Notes under the pieces: model-generated
What the model was told of the DNA's origin: nothing
Databases searched by the model: none
What the model saw: only the letters and a program-made list of their open reading frames with translations
Source of the DNA: Cryptomeria japonica
Lineage: Eukaryota > Streptophyta > Pinopsida > Cupressales > Cupressaceae
DNA length: 64,000 bases
Direction of reading: 5' to 3'
Assembly (NCBI RefSeq): GCF_030272615.1
Contig: NC_081405.1
Coordinates: forward strand, 474,454,008-474,518,007
Made by a program: the position numbers and the translations under genes
Part shown: positions 46,974-56,579 of the stretch, piece after piece
How the letters are laid out: each line of letters starts with the position of its first letter
Position numbering within the stretch: the stretch's first letter is position 1

Positions 46974-48889
46974 ATGACCACTCAAGGAAGACTTTCAAGG
47001 AAAGTTCAAATAAAGTTTGCCAGCAAGGGAGCACAACTAGAATCTAAAATCACTTTGAAGTGGAAGAAGGTTGGAGACACCAACCTTGGTCATGTTGACT
47101 TCAAGGACTTCAAAAAAAGAATGTGGTCAAGATTACCTGTGAATTTGATCCTGAACTCGCATATTTTAAAACCATCCTGACGAGGCCAGTTGTTAAATAT
47201 ACAGAATGGTGGGTTGATCAACAAAACCAAGGGCTGCAAGGAATATACCTCTTACTTACAATTTGATGGGCATTATGGAATCATATTCTTCCAATAATGA
47301 TGAAGCAACTCAAAATGTTGAGCCACCAGAAAGTATAAGTTCAAGGAAGAGAAAGGAAACAACTGAAAGTTTTGCAAAGACGAAAGGAAAGAAAATTGCA
47401 AATGAAGCAAGAAGCAAAAGTCAAGTCAAGCTCATTCCTCTATTAGCACCTCATCCAGAAATTTAAACAATATATCAATTCCTGAAGACGAAACACTATG
47501 TGAAATGGAAATCCCTCCCCCAATCCATGAAGAAAGAAACGTGGAATCTATTCAACAGTAAGTTCAGGAGCAACCATCTGCTTCAAACACGGAAATAATA
47601 CAATTGGAAAATGATAAGATAGATATCCTAGATGGAGAATTCCAAGAGGGAATGATTTCCGCTCTTTGAGGAGTTGAGGATAATCCAGATGATGAAAACA
47701 ATCAAGAGGATGAAGATATTGAGCAGCCCACAATCCCCGATTGGCTAAAGGAAAGGATGAAAGTGAAAGCACTTGTGGAAATTCAACAAGAAGATGATAC
47801 AACAGAATTCTTGGCCAGATTAGAAAACATTACAATAAAGAAAACAGCCAAGAAGTATTCCTTGATCAAAAAGGATGATGCAGGATTTTGTTTAGTTCAA
47901 GTGGTTGTGCCAGAAGTTGATACGGCAAAAGAAGATATCACTCCCAAAGAGTATGAAATAATGACTATCAACTTAGGCCGAACCACTAAAGAGCAAGAAG
48001 TTCAGGAATTGGATGATTCAATCAAGACAACAAGGAAAGATTGAAGAAAGAAGTAGAAAAGAAAGAGGAATTAATATAGAGAATGAGCAGCTAAGAAATT
48101 ATCTCCAACACTTGATCAATCCTATTAATCAAGGAGATGCAACGGTCCCTCCACCTTTGACTCTTCCACAGGAAACAGTTGAAGACTTTACAGAGATGAA
48201 GGTGACAGCTAGAGAAACTAAGGAATGGATGGCAAACATCAATAATGAAGTTGTCACGTTCGAGGAAGAATTAATATTAGAATATAGGCAAACGTCTTCA
48301 TTACTATTTAGAATTCAAGATAAGGCAAAAATGTGGAAAGATCTTCAAAATATTCAAGACAAAGTAATCCCATGCTTGAAGGTGTTGAGAGGAATTCCCA
48401 AGCAGGAATTAATAGATGGAAAACTAATTGCAGCTGGAGACACCTATGACTTCAACACATAATATTGGACATTGATAGCAAGAAATGAAATTTTGGAGAA
48501 AACAAAGGTTGATTGATGGTGTCAAAATTGAAGAGCTAATTAACGAAATTCAAAATAAGATTTTCCTTGTGGTCGTTGATGGTCTTGGAAAGGAAGCAAT
48601 TTGAGAAAATGAAATGAACATGGAAAATCTTAAGGTCAAAGCTCAAGAGAATTTCTTCACTTTCACAGGATTGATCCTTAAGCAAAATTTGACTAAGGCA
48701 CCCACCTTCTTTTCTAGCAGAGATGGCTTTCAGAAACAGGAATTAGATTGGGAGAATGCTTTTGCCACCTATGTTGATGACTTGGACGTGATTGAATTCA
48801 AGATAAACATGCTGCCACATTTCACAATGGAAGAGGTTAATCCTCTTGTGTCCAAGTTCATCGAATATGCTGCCACAAAAAGGGGATAA
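46974..48889 (+). pseudogene. broken relative of the F1 ORF in FX
   Basis: This follows a splice-acceptor-like ttatctttttcag (ends 46966). Fragments, in at least three frames, align in order with the F1 protein: start and KWKKVGDTNLGHVDFKDF (46974-47120, F1 has SKWSNIGDTNLGNF); directly afterwards MWSRLPVNLI (F1 MHSRLPLDFI, about residue 461); basic SSRKRKETTE and KGKKIANEARSK (47335-47430); IPDWLKER (47735-47760, identical in F1); EYEIMTINLG (about 47951-47980); NTKEWM/IPCLKVLRGI-type helical region (48200-48462); and a C-terminal VSKFIEYAATK (about 48849-48884). Relative to F1, about 410 residues between GDTNLG and SRLP are missing, removing the whole central domain. Frameshifts and stops elsewhere make it non-functional. 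Confidence 0.78.
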
Positions 48890-48965
48890 GGGACGCATTC
48901 TTCTAGAAGAAAGCTCCATGTGACACGAGTCTTTCTTTTATTTGCTCTTGTTGGATAACAATTGT

Positions 48966-48983
48966 AAACCCTGATTAGGGTAT
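48966..48983 (+). promoter_or_regulatory. FX telo-box palindrome
   Basis: AAACCCTGATTAGGGTAT, two mismatches from the F1/F2 palindrome, about 60 nt before the TATA box ACTATATAAA (49043-49052). Confidence 0.7.
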
Positions 48984-49042
48984 ATGTGTTTTGATCTCAA
49001 TCATTGATCTCTATTTGATATGGGCTTTTCACTCATTTTAAG

Positions 49043-49052
49043 ACTATATAAA
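49043..49052 (+). promoter_or_regulatory. FX TATA box
   Basis: ACTATATAAA about 750 bp before the FX 3' end, at the same distance from the palindrome as in the other copies. Confidence 0.6.
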
Positions 49053-49803
49053 CTCCTCTCATTTGTATGGGAGAGATTGGTGAAATTGTTGCTTAAGACT
49101 AATAAAATTCATTTGCATTGCTTTGAATCTCTATGTTATCTCATAGTTGCATGGTTTCATATTTTCTTCAACATAGAATAGAATTTGTTTTATGAAAGTT
49201 ATTAAATCAATGCAAGATTTGATAGTATTGGTTGGTGAAATTGTTGCTCATACTTTTGATGAACAAGTGATTTTTGTTCATTATTCAAAGTTAGCTTGAG
49301 TGTATTTCGTGGATGTTTAACTTCTACCTTCAAATAAGTATTGTTCATTCTGATGGTACTATTCATGGTATGAAAATTTTAAGCACAACCCTTGAAGATT
49401 GCACCCACTTTGTTTAGTTGTTTAAGTTGGCAAACCAAAGTGTGGTTTAGTTTCACCCAATCACTACCATCTCTTAAATTCTTAGGAATAGTATAGAATC
49501 CCCAAATCCTTTTCCTTTTTACCTTTTTTGAAATTCAAAATAGGGAAATCCAAAAAAAATGAGATTTTATAGTTAAAAGTTTTCATTGTGAACGAAATTT
49601 GCAAGTCCCCCTTGGATTACTAACAAACATCACCAAACAAGCTATATCCAACATTAAAGTCGCTAGTTCGCAGTGTAAACATTGGAATCGCCATATAATC
49701 TTCTTTGCAATCTTAGCATACGCGGTGATTTTATTCAAGAGAGAATAGAGTGTCTTTTGGGCATTTTTATTCTGTGTTCGGTGTCGTAAAACACGCACCA
49801 ACA

Positions 49804-49860
49804 GGACCTTCAATGCTCTCCAAACTTGTTCAACTAAGAATGGAGATCAATGTTGCTTCC
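49804..49860 (-). pseudogene. 57-bp copia-B GAG-pre-integrase piece
   Basis: Minus-strand reading KQH-stop-SPFLVEQVWRALKV, the segment that follows the zinc-binding GAG-pre-integrase motif in copia. It continues in order from the piece at 57453 once F1 is removed. Bounded by FX on the left and the CTTCC duplication of F1 on the right. Confidence 0.75.
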
Positions 49861-49883
49861 TGTTGTGACCATTTCACACATCG

Positions 49884-49899
49884 CCCCATGCAAATGGGG
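49884..49899 (+). other. F1 5'-terminal hairpin
   Basis: CCCCAT-GCAA-ATGGGG, a 6-bp stem 23 nt from the element start. F2 and FW carry a 7-bp version. Confidence 0.7.
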
Positions 49900-50304
49900 A
49901 CCCCTCTTTTTGCTCGTTATTCGCTCGCCTTTCGCTTTGCTTTTTAGGGTTTTGTTAGATTGTCAGTTGTCTGGATTTAGGGTCAAGCCTTAGGGTTTTA
50001 ATTGCCGTCTTTTTCAGGCCAGAATCCAGTCAATTTTGAGAGCTTTTTGAGCTTCCTTTCGTAGGATGCAATTTTGAATAAAATGAATTCGCCAGAGTGG
50101 TCTATTTTCAATTGGAATTTTTGAAGTGCTAAGCTTAAATTTGTCTAAGTGTTGATGATGAAATGTGAATTTTGACCAATTGACCAATTTTGACCAAATT
50201 TTGAGTTTTTTGATTTTTGATCCCTGGCATTGTAAATGATTTGTTTTCGCCTTGTGAAGTGATAAAATGTGTAAAATCATGTTATTTTGGCCTATAGGAG
50301 CAAA

Positions 50305-52235
50305 ATCGCTCCTGTCCCTCAGTGAAGGACCGGAGCTACAAATCAAATATTGCTTTGTCCTAGCAGGATTTTGATGACTTGACGATTCGAAAAGGTCCGA
50401 GGAGATATGTTTTATCAAATGAATATAACTTGAAGTGCAAACATGAAGAAAAATGGTCCAGAATGCCAAAATCGCTCCTGTCCCTCAGGAAGGGACCAGG
50501 GCGAAGTACATTGTAGCTCCTGTCCCTCTCCCAGGGACCAGAGCGATCTTTTTCATAGGACATGTACTAAGCGAAGATCAAGCAAGTTATAAGTTTGAAG
50601 GCAAGAAAGACGATGAGTTGAACCTGTTGAAGACAAATTGAAGATTTTGAAACGTCAACCAGGGTCCCAAATGTCCTAGTTCGCTCCTGTCCCTCAGGAA
50701 GGGACCAGAGCGATTTTTGTTTTAGATGATTTTCTTGCCCAGTTTGGATGGATCCCAAGGCATAGATGAATGGAATGGAACATTGCGAATCCGTTGAATA
50801 TAATTTTTGAAGGATATGAAGTAAAGTGAAGCCTACAAGAGTAAGATCGCTCCTGTCCCTCTCCAAGGGACCAGGGCGATGTAATGAGTATATTACTTCT
50901 TATTCAAGTTCAAGACATTCCAAGACGGAGAACAAGGTGGCAAGGACATTTCAAGACATCTCAATCAAGCACGAAGTATCCAAAGTTGCCAATATTGAAG
51001 GAACCGCACTTAGACACCTAGTTCGCTCCTGTCCCTCAGGAAGGGACCAGAGCGATATTTCCATAAAGGCATAAAATTTGAAAGTTTATCAAGCATCAAG
51101 TGATCAAGAACGATCAAGGAACTTTATTTTGCACGATGATAGCGATTGCAAGTTGAACAAGGCAAAGACAAGTCCAAAACCTTGAAGTTCGCTCCTGTCC
51201 CTCAGGAAGGGACCAGAGCGATGTCTATTATATTGGCCAAATCTCTCAAAAATCACGTAAGGTCAAGGTTTTGCAAGGTCGTATGAGGTCCAAGGCATGA
51301 TTAGAAGGTGATATACAAAGACTTCAAACGTTAAATGATCATCAAAGTGAACACAGAGGCTATATCGCTCCTGTCCCTCTCCAAGGGACCAGGGCGATTT
51401 GCTTAGGATCCTTCATTTTTCTTCAAATTCATGCCAAGTCAAGGTTTTTTCGGGATTACACAAGGTATAAGGTGTCATTTGAAGATGATTTACAAAGGTT
51501 CCAAACGTCAAAGTGCTATTAATTAAGCAAAGAGCCTATATCGCTCCTGTCCTTTGGACAAGGACCAAAGCGATTTCATTAAAACATTCATGTTCCGTCA
51601 AAACCAAGACAAGGCAAGTTCACGCTAGATCAAGAATGTCCTTTGGAAGGCAATGAACGAGGAACCAAGATTGAGAGGTGATGCATTTGGACTAGAGCTT
51701 CAAGATCGCTCCTGTCCCTCTCCAAGGGACAAGGGCGATGATCCTTCCAACGTCTAAACACCTTGTAGAATTCAAGTGGAACGAAAGGGGAGCGAAACAA
51801 TAGCATTGTTTGTCCATCACAATGAAGATTAGAGATTAAAGATGCCAGGTCAAGGAGAAATTATGAGGATCGCTCCTGTCCCTCTCCAAGGGACCAGGGC
51901 GATATTTGCCAAGACACATGTTATCCTTCGAAGATCATAGCAAAACAAATTGCACAAGGTCTAAAACGCCATTTGGAAGGCAAGGAACGAAGAGTTAGAA
52001 TAAAAAACGATGAATTTCAAGCTAGAAGACAAGGATCGCTCCTGTCCCTCTCCAAGGGACCAGGGCGATAATACATCCAAAGGCACTCATGCACACATGC
52101 AAGTCGATCTAATTTGAAGGACCTAGCGAAAATGGTAAATCCAACGTGGAGATGGAGACCTTGGACGTAAAAAATGCAAAGATCAAGACCAAATTGATGG
52201 ATCGCTCCTGTCCCTCAGTCAGGGACCAGGGCGAT
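50305..52235 (+). repeat. F1 hairpin-unit array (13 units)
   Basis: The unit is ATCGCTC-CTG-TCCCT, a 5-nt loop (CAGGA or CTCCA), then AGGGA-CCA-GAGCGAT: outer stem 7 bp, 2-nt internal mismatch, inner stem 6 bp. TCGCT starts are at 50306, 50472, 50514, 50681, 50847, 51023, 51189, 51365, 51541, 51706, 51870, 52036 and 52202. Intervals are 166, 42, 167, 166, 176, 166, 176, 176, 165, 164, 166 and 166. Spacers share only weak similarity (recurring 'ccatttggaaggcaa' and 'caaaggttccaaacgtc' pieces). Several units have GGGCGAT in the right arm, giving one wobble pair. Confidence 0.96.
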
Positions 52236-52550
52236 GAGGTATGTTTATTTCATTTTCAAATTTTGGCGCTCAAGCAAACATTTTTTTTTTTTTTATTTTA
52301 AATGCTAAATCGATAATTTTTGAAATTCAATAAATTAGCATTTAAATATTGCGCTTAACATTTATTAATTATTTTGCCTTTAAAAAATCGAATTTGATAA
52401 TTTAAAAAACAAAGGCATTTAATTAATTATTAATTTAAAAATCAAAGGAGCGCTAAGATATGGAGGTCGGCCTTTATTACTTATTTAAAAAGGTCGTTTA
52501 AAAATTGCTTTATTTCACAAAAGTCGGCCTTGGGGTGAATGGTGAGATGA
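52236..52550 (+). other. AT-rich spacer after the F1 array
   Basis: Contains a T-run (52281-52293) and repeated AATTAAT-type stretches. Non-coding; it separates the array from the internal promoter-like region. Confidence 0.6.
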
Positions 52551-52562
52551 GCGCTATAAAGG
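52551..52562 (+). promoter_or_regulatory. F1 internal TATA box upstream of the ORF
   Basis: GCGCTATAAAGG about 600 bp before the ORF, followed by a leader of 'gtgcga' repeats. This suggests the ORF has its own promoter separate from the one at 56571. Confidence 0.55.
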
Positions 52563-52626
52563 GAGAGGTGAAAATCATTATTTTCACATTATCATTTTTC
52601 CATCTCATATGCGATCAAAGGGAGAA

Positions 52627-52747
52627 GTGCGAATTTATATCCAAGGAAGTGCGAAATTGTGTTTGAAAGTGCGATTTGGAGTTTACAAAGCTAGGTGGTG
52701 CGAACTACTATCCAAAGTGGTGCGAGTCCAAGTTTCCATTTGTGCGA
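52627..52747 (+). repeat. GTGCGA motif cluster in the F1 leader
   Basis: GTGCGA occurs six times at 52627, 52649, 52669, 52698, 52720 and 52742 (intervals 22, 20, 29, 22, 22). TGCGAA motifs also occur in the FW leader (near 62157, 62211 and 62268). Confidence 0.7.
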
Positions 52748-52952
52748 ACTTGTCAAATCCATTGGAGATCACGTTAAAAACTTGAAGGGTGGCGAACTTG
52801 ATAAGAGGAACATTGATTTGAAGATCACATCGAGGACATATCAAAAGGTGGTGAAATTGATAAGGAGAGATTGCGTTGAAGACTATTTATACGTCAATTT
52901 TGCCTAGGCGAATCCTTTTTATTTTGCATTCTAGAGTTAGCTCTCTATTGAG

Positions 52953-53160
52953 GTATGGCGATATTTGCTTTATTGTTTTATTAGTTGATCGTCATTACCT
53001 AAATTTTGAATTTTGAATTTTGAATTTTGAATTCCTAGCTCAATCGTTTTATTTTAGGAAATGATAACTCAAAGACTTATCATGAAGTTTCCTAAAATTT
53101 ATTCTCTAATCTATGTTATTTATTGCAAAATCTAGCTTCTCATTATGAAATGTTGTGTAG
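52953..53160 (+). other. probable leader intron of the F1 ORF
   Basis: Donor-like GAG/GTATGG at 52953 and acceptor-like TTGTGTAG ending at 53160, three bases before the second ATG of the ORF. The intervening 208 bp are AT-rich, with four copies of a GAATTTT(T) motif (53009-53033). FX, F2 and FW also have acceptor-like sites at the equivalent place (46966; 37136 minus; 62490). Predicted from sequence only. Confidence 0.5.
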
Positions 53161-56100
53161 GTATGGCAACCCCAAAGGCGGGAGCATCCACCAGTCGTTC
53201 AGCTCTCATGAAAGAAGATCAGAAGACCGAAGAAGTGGAGACTAAGATCGTGTCCAAATGGAGCAACATTGGAGATACTAACTTGGGTAACTTCAGCACG
53301 AAGAAGTTTCGAGATGTCCCTTACATTGGTAAGCCATCACCTGTCGCCTGGAGAATAATCGAAAGTGGCATCAGTAAGGCGGCAGGCTTTCCTCCAGCTA
53401 TTCAGTGCCATGAGTTGATGATCGAGTATGCTCGTCATTATGATCCACAGTCCAGAACAATCGTGTCCAATGAGGGAAACACTTTGGCGTACCTTTCAGA
53501 GGAAGCTCTAAGTGAAGCTTTCCATCTTCCAGAGCACAGGGACATGATATACAAGAGCATAGAAGGAGCCAGATCAATGTACGAAGATGATCCAGATGCT
53601 TGTCTAAGCATTATCAATAAGAACTGGCTACTTAAGAGCCATCCCCGTCTAAGCAAGATCCCGAACACACCGCACAGGATTGATTTCCAGGAGGAGTACA
53701 GAGATTTGATTACCATGCTCAACCGAGTTACAGGAGCCCCTCATGCCTTCTATTTTGAGAAGTGGATGTTCTACTTCATCCAGGTGATTGTTCAGGGAAA
53801 GGGTACGATACATTGGGCTAGGATGATTAGCCATTGCTTGGACGTACAGTTGAGGAGACTCAAGGCTACTAAGTCCTTCCACATGAGTTCATATGTCATC
53901 TATGCCTTGATCAGGAGTGTTGAGTACACAGGACTACCTCATAGAGGAGTGATTGGAAGAGGACCCGGCGAGGTCAGAGCTTGTGATTCCTATGCCTACT
54001 TGCATCATCCACCAAGAAGTAACTACAAGTTAGTTAATGATACTTTCACGATGAACATCACCAGGACGTTACAAGGTGGGATTCACAACAGATTATCTCA
54101 GGATGCCCAGGAGTTCATAAAGAGGTACGGTGCTTGGTTCATTCAGTTTCCCAAGTTCACTTATATTAGAGTGCATGGATGTCCTTTACCTCCATACATG
54201 TTGCCGAGATATCCGACAGACAGAATTGTGTTACTTGAAGTAACGAGACAGTTGGCAGCATATGTGAAGGCATTCAGACACAGACATCAGAATGGAGTTC
54301 CAGTACCTATCATTTTGGGTAATTCAGTTGAGGTATGTCCTAATGCTTTAGCCATGGATGACGCAAAGAAGGAGTTAGCCTTGTATTCTTTTTCATCTTT
54401 TGCTTTGAGAGAAAGCTTTGATCCACATGGACATTTAGAGGAGACAGTCGGCAGAAAGTTTAGGCATGAGTACCAAATAGAAGATTTTATGATGAATCTC
54501 TTAGATGATTTTGAAGTGAAACGAAAAATGCATTCTAGATTGCCTTTGGATTTCATCAGGAAATGCAGGATTTATAGAGTGGCCGACCAAGCTCAGGACA
54601 GTGGCAGACATGTCCAGTCTTCCTATGATCGAGAAAGCAAAACAATAAGGTTAGATTGGAATGAGCCCGAGGTCATGGATCTAGATACTTTGATGGCACC
54701 AGTCTTGTCTTGTACTCGCAGATGGGTTGACATACAACATCAGAAGTTGAGAGAACAAGGCATAGCTATGACTTTCACTTTGGAAGAGAAACCAGCCGAA
54801 GGTGGAGCTAGTGTGAGTGAAGGCAATCCCAATCCTAGAAATTCAGGAGAAGGTAACCTTCGATGTGCCAGTGAGGGCAATCTCCATCCAAGGGGTTCGA
54901 AGAGAAAAGAAAGGTCAAAAAAGAAAGAGTCTTCCAAGAGGAAACAAGAGGCTAACAGAGATCGATCATCCGGTACTTCTTCTAGACCTGAGAAGAGAAC
55001 AATTCAAGTGGAAGAATCCATGGAGTCTATGGTACAGAATGACAAGCAGGAAGAAGGACAGGCACAGCATGGTTCACCAAATGGATCTCTCCAGGACTAT
55101 GAGTTAGAAGAAGACAATGAAATGACATCTCCTCCCAGACAAGAAGAAGAAGTGGTACATAAAGAGATTCAAGTTCAAGAGACAAGATCAAATATCCCAG
55201 ATTGGTTGAAGGAAAGATTAACCAAGGTGATTGTAGTTGAGGACGAGGACAATGCAATTGATTTAGAGAGCCTTGTTGGACATTCCCAGGAAGTGACAGA
55301 GAAGAGAAAGGCTACCAAGATGTCCAAGATGATTCGAGATGAGACTGGATCCAGAAAACTGCAGATAGCTACACCGACAGCAGACAAATATGAAGGTGAG
55401 ATCCTAGCAGAGGAATATGATATACAGACATTTGAGCTAGGACCATCCACAGCAGAGCAGACTTTAGACGATGCTACCGACTCATTTGAGGCATTGAAGG
55501 ACAAGCTTAGAGAAGAAATGGAGAAGAACAGAAAGCTTGAGAGAGAGGTCGGTGCATGGAGGGCATATTTCAGTCACATCAATGAACCTTTGGGACGTCA
55601 GGATCCAGCTAGATCACCAGTGCAGGCACTTCCACTTCAATCAATCAGTGAGGCAGAAAGATTCAGGAACATGGTTCAACGTACAAGTAATTGGATGGAT
55701 AGATCTCATACAGTGGCCATAGAATTTGTAACAAGTATGATGAAGATTATTCATCAAGCTATCCAGGTTCTTGAGATAATCCACAATTTAATGATAACAA
55801 TAGCTGCATTCGCCCATACCAAGGATGTTATCATTCCTGTCTTGAAAGTTATTAGACATACATCAAGGAAGATCTTAGCGCAAGAGAAGATTTTGGATGG
55901 GGAATCTCACAGTTTGTTTCAGTGGTCAACCTTACTCCATATGAAGAGTGTTTTCTTCGAGGACATTAGTGTTAGATGTGGCCAAGTTGAGGAGGTGATC
56001 AATCCGATCCAGGACAGAGTATTTGAGGTACTTCGTACCATTCTTGGCAGAAGGATCGAGGTCGAGACAGATGTGAATATGCAGGAGTTAGAGGATAGAA

Positions 56101-56387
56101 TCAAGGTCATCTTTTGCAAGGACGCAAATGTTACAGATGAGCAATATGATCAAATGTTTGCCACCATGCTCCTGATTGAAAGAACAAAGGAACTTGAATC
56201 TACTTGGGACGCAGCTCTTCTAGATGCATTCGATCAGGTCATCCACTTGGAAGAGAGTATGAAGAATCTTCCCGAGATTCCAATTGCAGAAATCGAAGGA
56301 ATCGTATCAAGATTCATTGCATATGCTAAGAAAGAGAATTGGAAAGGGAATAAGATTCTAGATGAAAGGTTGTTACAGATGACATGA
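53145..56387 (+). CDS. F1 protein, 1080 aa, function unknown
   Basis: The frame is uninterrupted for 1080 codons. If the leader intron is real, translation starts at the second ATG (53163, MATPKAG, 1074 aa). Regions: GDTNLG motif (about residues 44-50); predominantly helical central domain (about 55-420, aromatic and charged, for example FYFEKWMFYFIQVIVQG and GRGPGEVRACDSYAYLHHP); SRLPLDFIRKCRIYR (about 464-478); basic, lysine-rich, NLS-like segment (about 583-620); acidic linker with IPDWLKERL (about 684-692); coiled-coil-like EALKDKLREEMEKNRKLERE (about 783-802); and a helical C-terminal domain ending VSRFIAYAKKENWKG. There is no signal peptide or membrane segment. No protease, RT, integrase, zinc knuckle or DDE motif is seen. 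The central helical layout vaguely recalls plant-mobile-domain or putative plant transposon protein families, which is unproven. FX has a broken relative. Confidence 0.85.
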   Translation: MKCCVGMATPKAGASTSRSALMKEDQKTEEVETKIVSKWSNIGDTNLGNFSTKKFRDVPYIGKPSPVAWRIIESGISKAAGFPPAIQCHELMIEYARHYDPQSRTIVSNEGNTLAYLSEEALSEAFHLPEHRDMIYKSIEGARSMYEDDPDACLSIINKNWLLKSHPRLSKIPNTPHRIDFQEEYRDLITMLNRVTGAPHAFYFEKWMFYFIQVIVQGKGTIHWARMISHCLDVQLRRLKATKSFHMSSYVIYALIRSVEYTGLPHRGVIGRGPGEVRACDSYAYLHHPPRSNYKLVNDTFTMNITRTLQGGIHNRLSQDAQEFIKRYGAWFIQFPKFTYIRVHGCPLPPYMLPRYPTDRIVLLEVTRQLAAYVKAFRHRHQNGVPVPIILGNSVEVCPNALAMDDAKKELALYSFSSFALRESFDPHGHLEETVGRKFRHEYQIEDFMMNLLDDFEVKRKMHSRLPLDFIRKCRIYRVADQAQDSGRHVQSSYDRESKTIRLDWNEPEVMDLDTLMAPVLSCTRRWVDIQHQKLREQGIAMTFTLEEKPAEGGASVSEGNPNPRNSGEGNLRCASEGNLHPRGSKRKERSKKKESSKRKQEANRDRSSGTSSRPEKRTIQVEESMESMVQNDKQEEGQAQHGSPNGSLQDYELEEDNEMTSPPRQEEEVVHKEIQVQETRSNIPDWLKERLTKVIVVEDEDNAIDLESLVGHSQEVTEKRKATKMSKMIRDETGSRKLQIATPTADKYEGEILAEEYDIQTFELGPSTAEQTLDDATDSFEALKDKLREEMEKNRKLEREVGAWRAYFSHINEPLGRQDPARSPVQALPLQSISEAERFRNMVQRTSNWMDRSHTVAIEFVTSMMKIIHQAIQVLEIIHNLMITIAAFAHTKDVIIPVLKVIRHTSRKILAQEKILDGESHSLFQWSTLLHMKSVFFEDISVRCGQVEEVINPIQDRVFEVLRTILGRRIEVETDVNMQELEDRIKVIFCKDANVTDEQYDQMFATMLLIERTKELESTWDAALLDAFDQVIHLEESMKNLPEIPIAEIEGIVSRFIAYAKKENWKGNKILDERLLQMT

Positions 56388-56488
56388 CATCTTATTTGTC
56401 ATTGGTTTATGTCTCCTAGGTTTTTGTGCCAAATTTAATATTTGGCTATGTATTTAATATTGTTCAGTAAAAGGAGGCCATTTGTAAC

Positions 56489-56506
56489 AAACCCTAATTA
56501 GGGTTT
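56489..56506 (+). promoter_or_regulatory. F1 inverted telo-box palindrome
   Basis: AAACCCTAATTAGGGTTT, perfect, 64 nt before the TATA box and about 100 bp after the ORF stop. Telo-boxes (AAACCCTAA) are known plant promoter elements bound by telomere-repeat-binding factors; the role here is inference. Confidence 0.8.
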
Positions 56507-56570
56507 GGGTGTCATGATCTTGACCGTTGATCTACTTTCAATCTGGACCTTTCATTGTAATTGGGGATGC

Positions 56571-56579
56571 TATTTATAC
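56571..56579 (+). promoter_or_regulatory. F1 TATA box of the R-U5-like tail
   Basis: TATTTATAC about 876 bp before the element's 3' end, 64 nt after the telo-box palindrome. The same geometry is seen in F2, FX and the 14640 copy. Confidence 0.6.

Larger units (their letters stand above)
45189..49803 (+). mobile_element. FX, F-family element truncated at its 5' end
   Basis: The 3' end is ACACGCACCAACA (49803), followed by the copia-B host. It has the F layout: strict 42-bp array, leader with splice acceptor, ORF relative (46974-48889), telo-box palindrome, TATA box, and an R-U5-like tail of about 760 bp with an 'attcaagagagaatagag' motif. The TGTTGTGAC start and terminal hairpin are missing, and part of the copia-B integrase is missing at the same place, so a deletion probably removed both. 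No target duplication is visible. Confidence 0.75.

Noticed and set aside
50305-52235. CRISPR-like array (regularly spaced palindromic repeats)
   Set aside because: The surroundings are plant nuclear DNA with copia, hAT and LINE sequence. Spacers are 130-140 bp, related to one another, and there are no cas genes. It is an array inside a transposable element.
50305-52235. Coding repeat protein from the array
   Set aside because: Intervals of 166 and 176 are not multiples of three and no frame stays open; the short frames there are chance.
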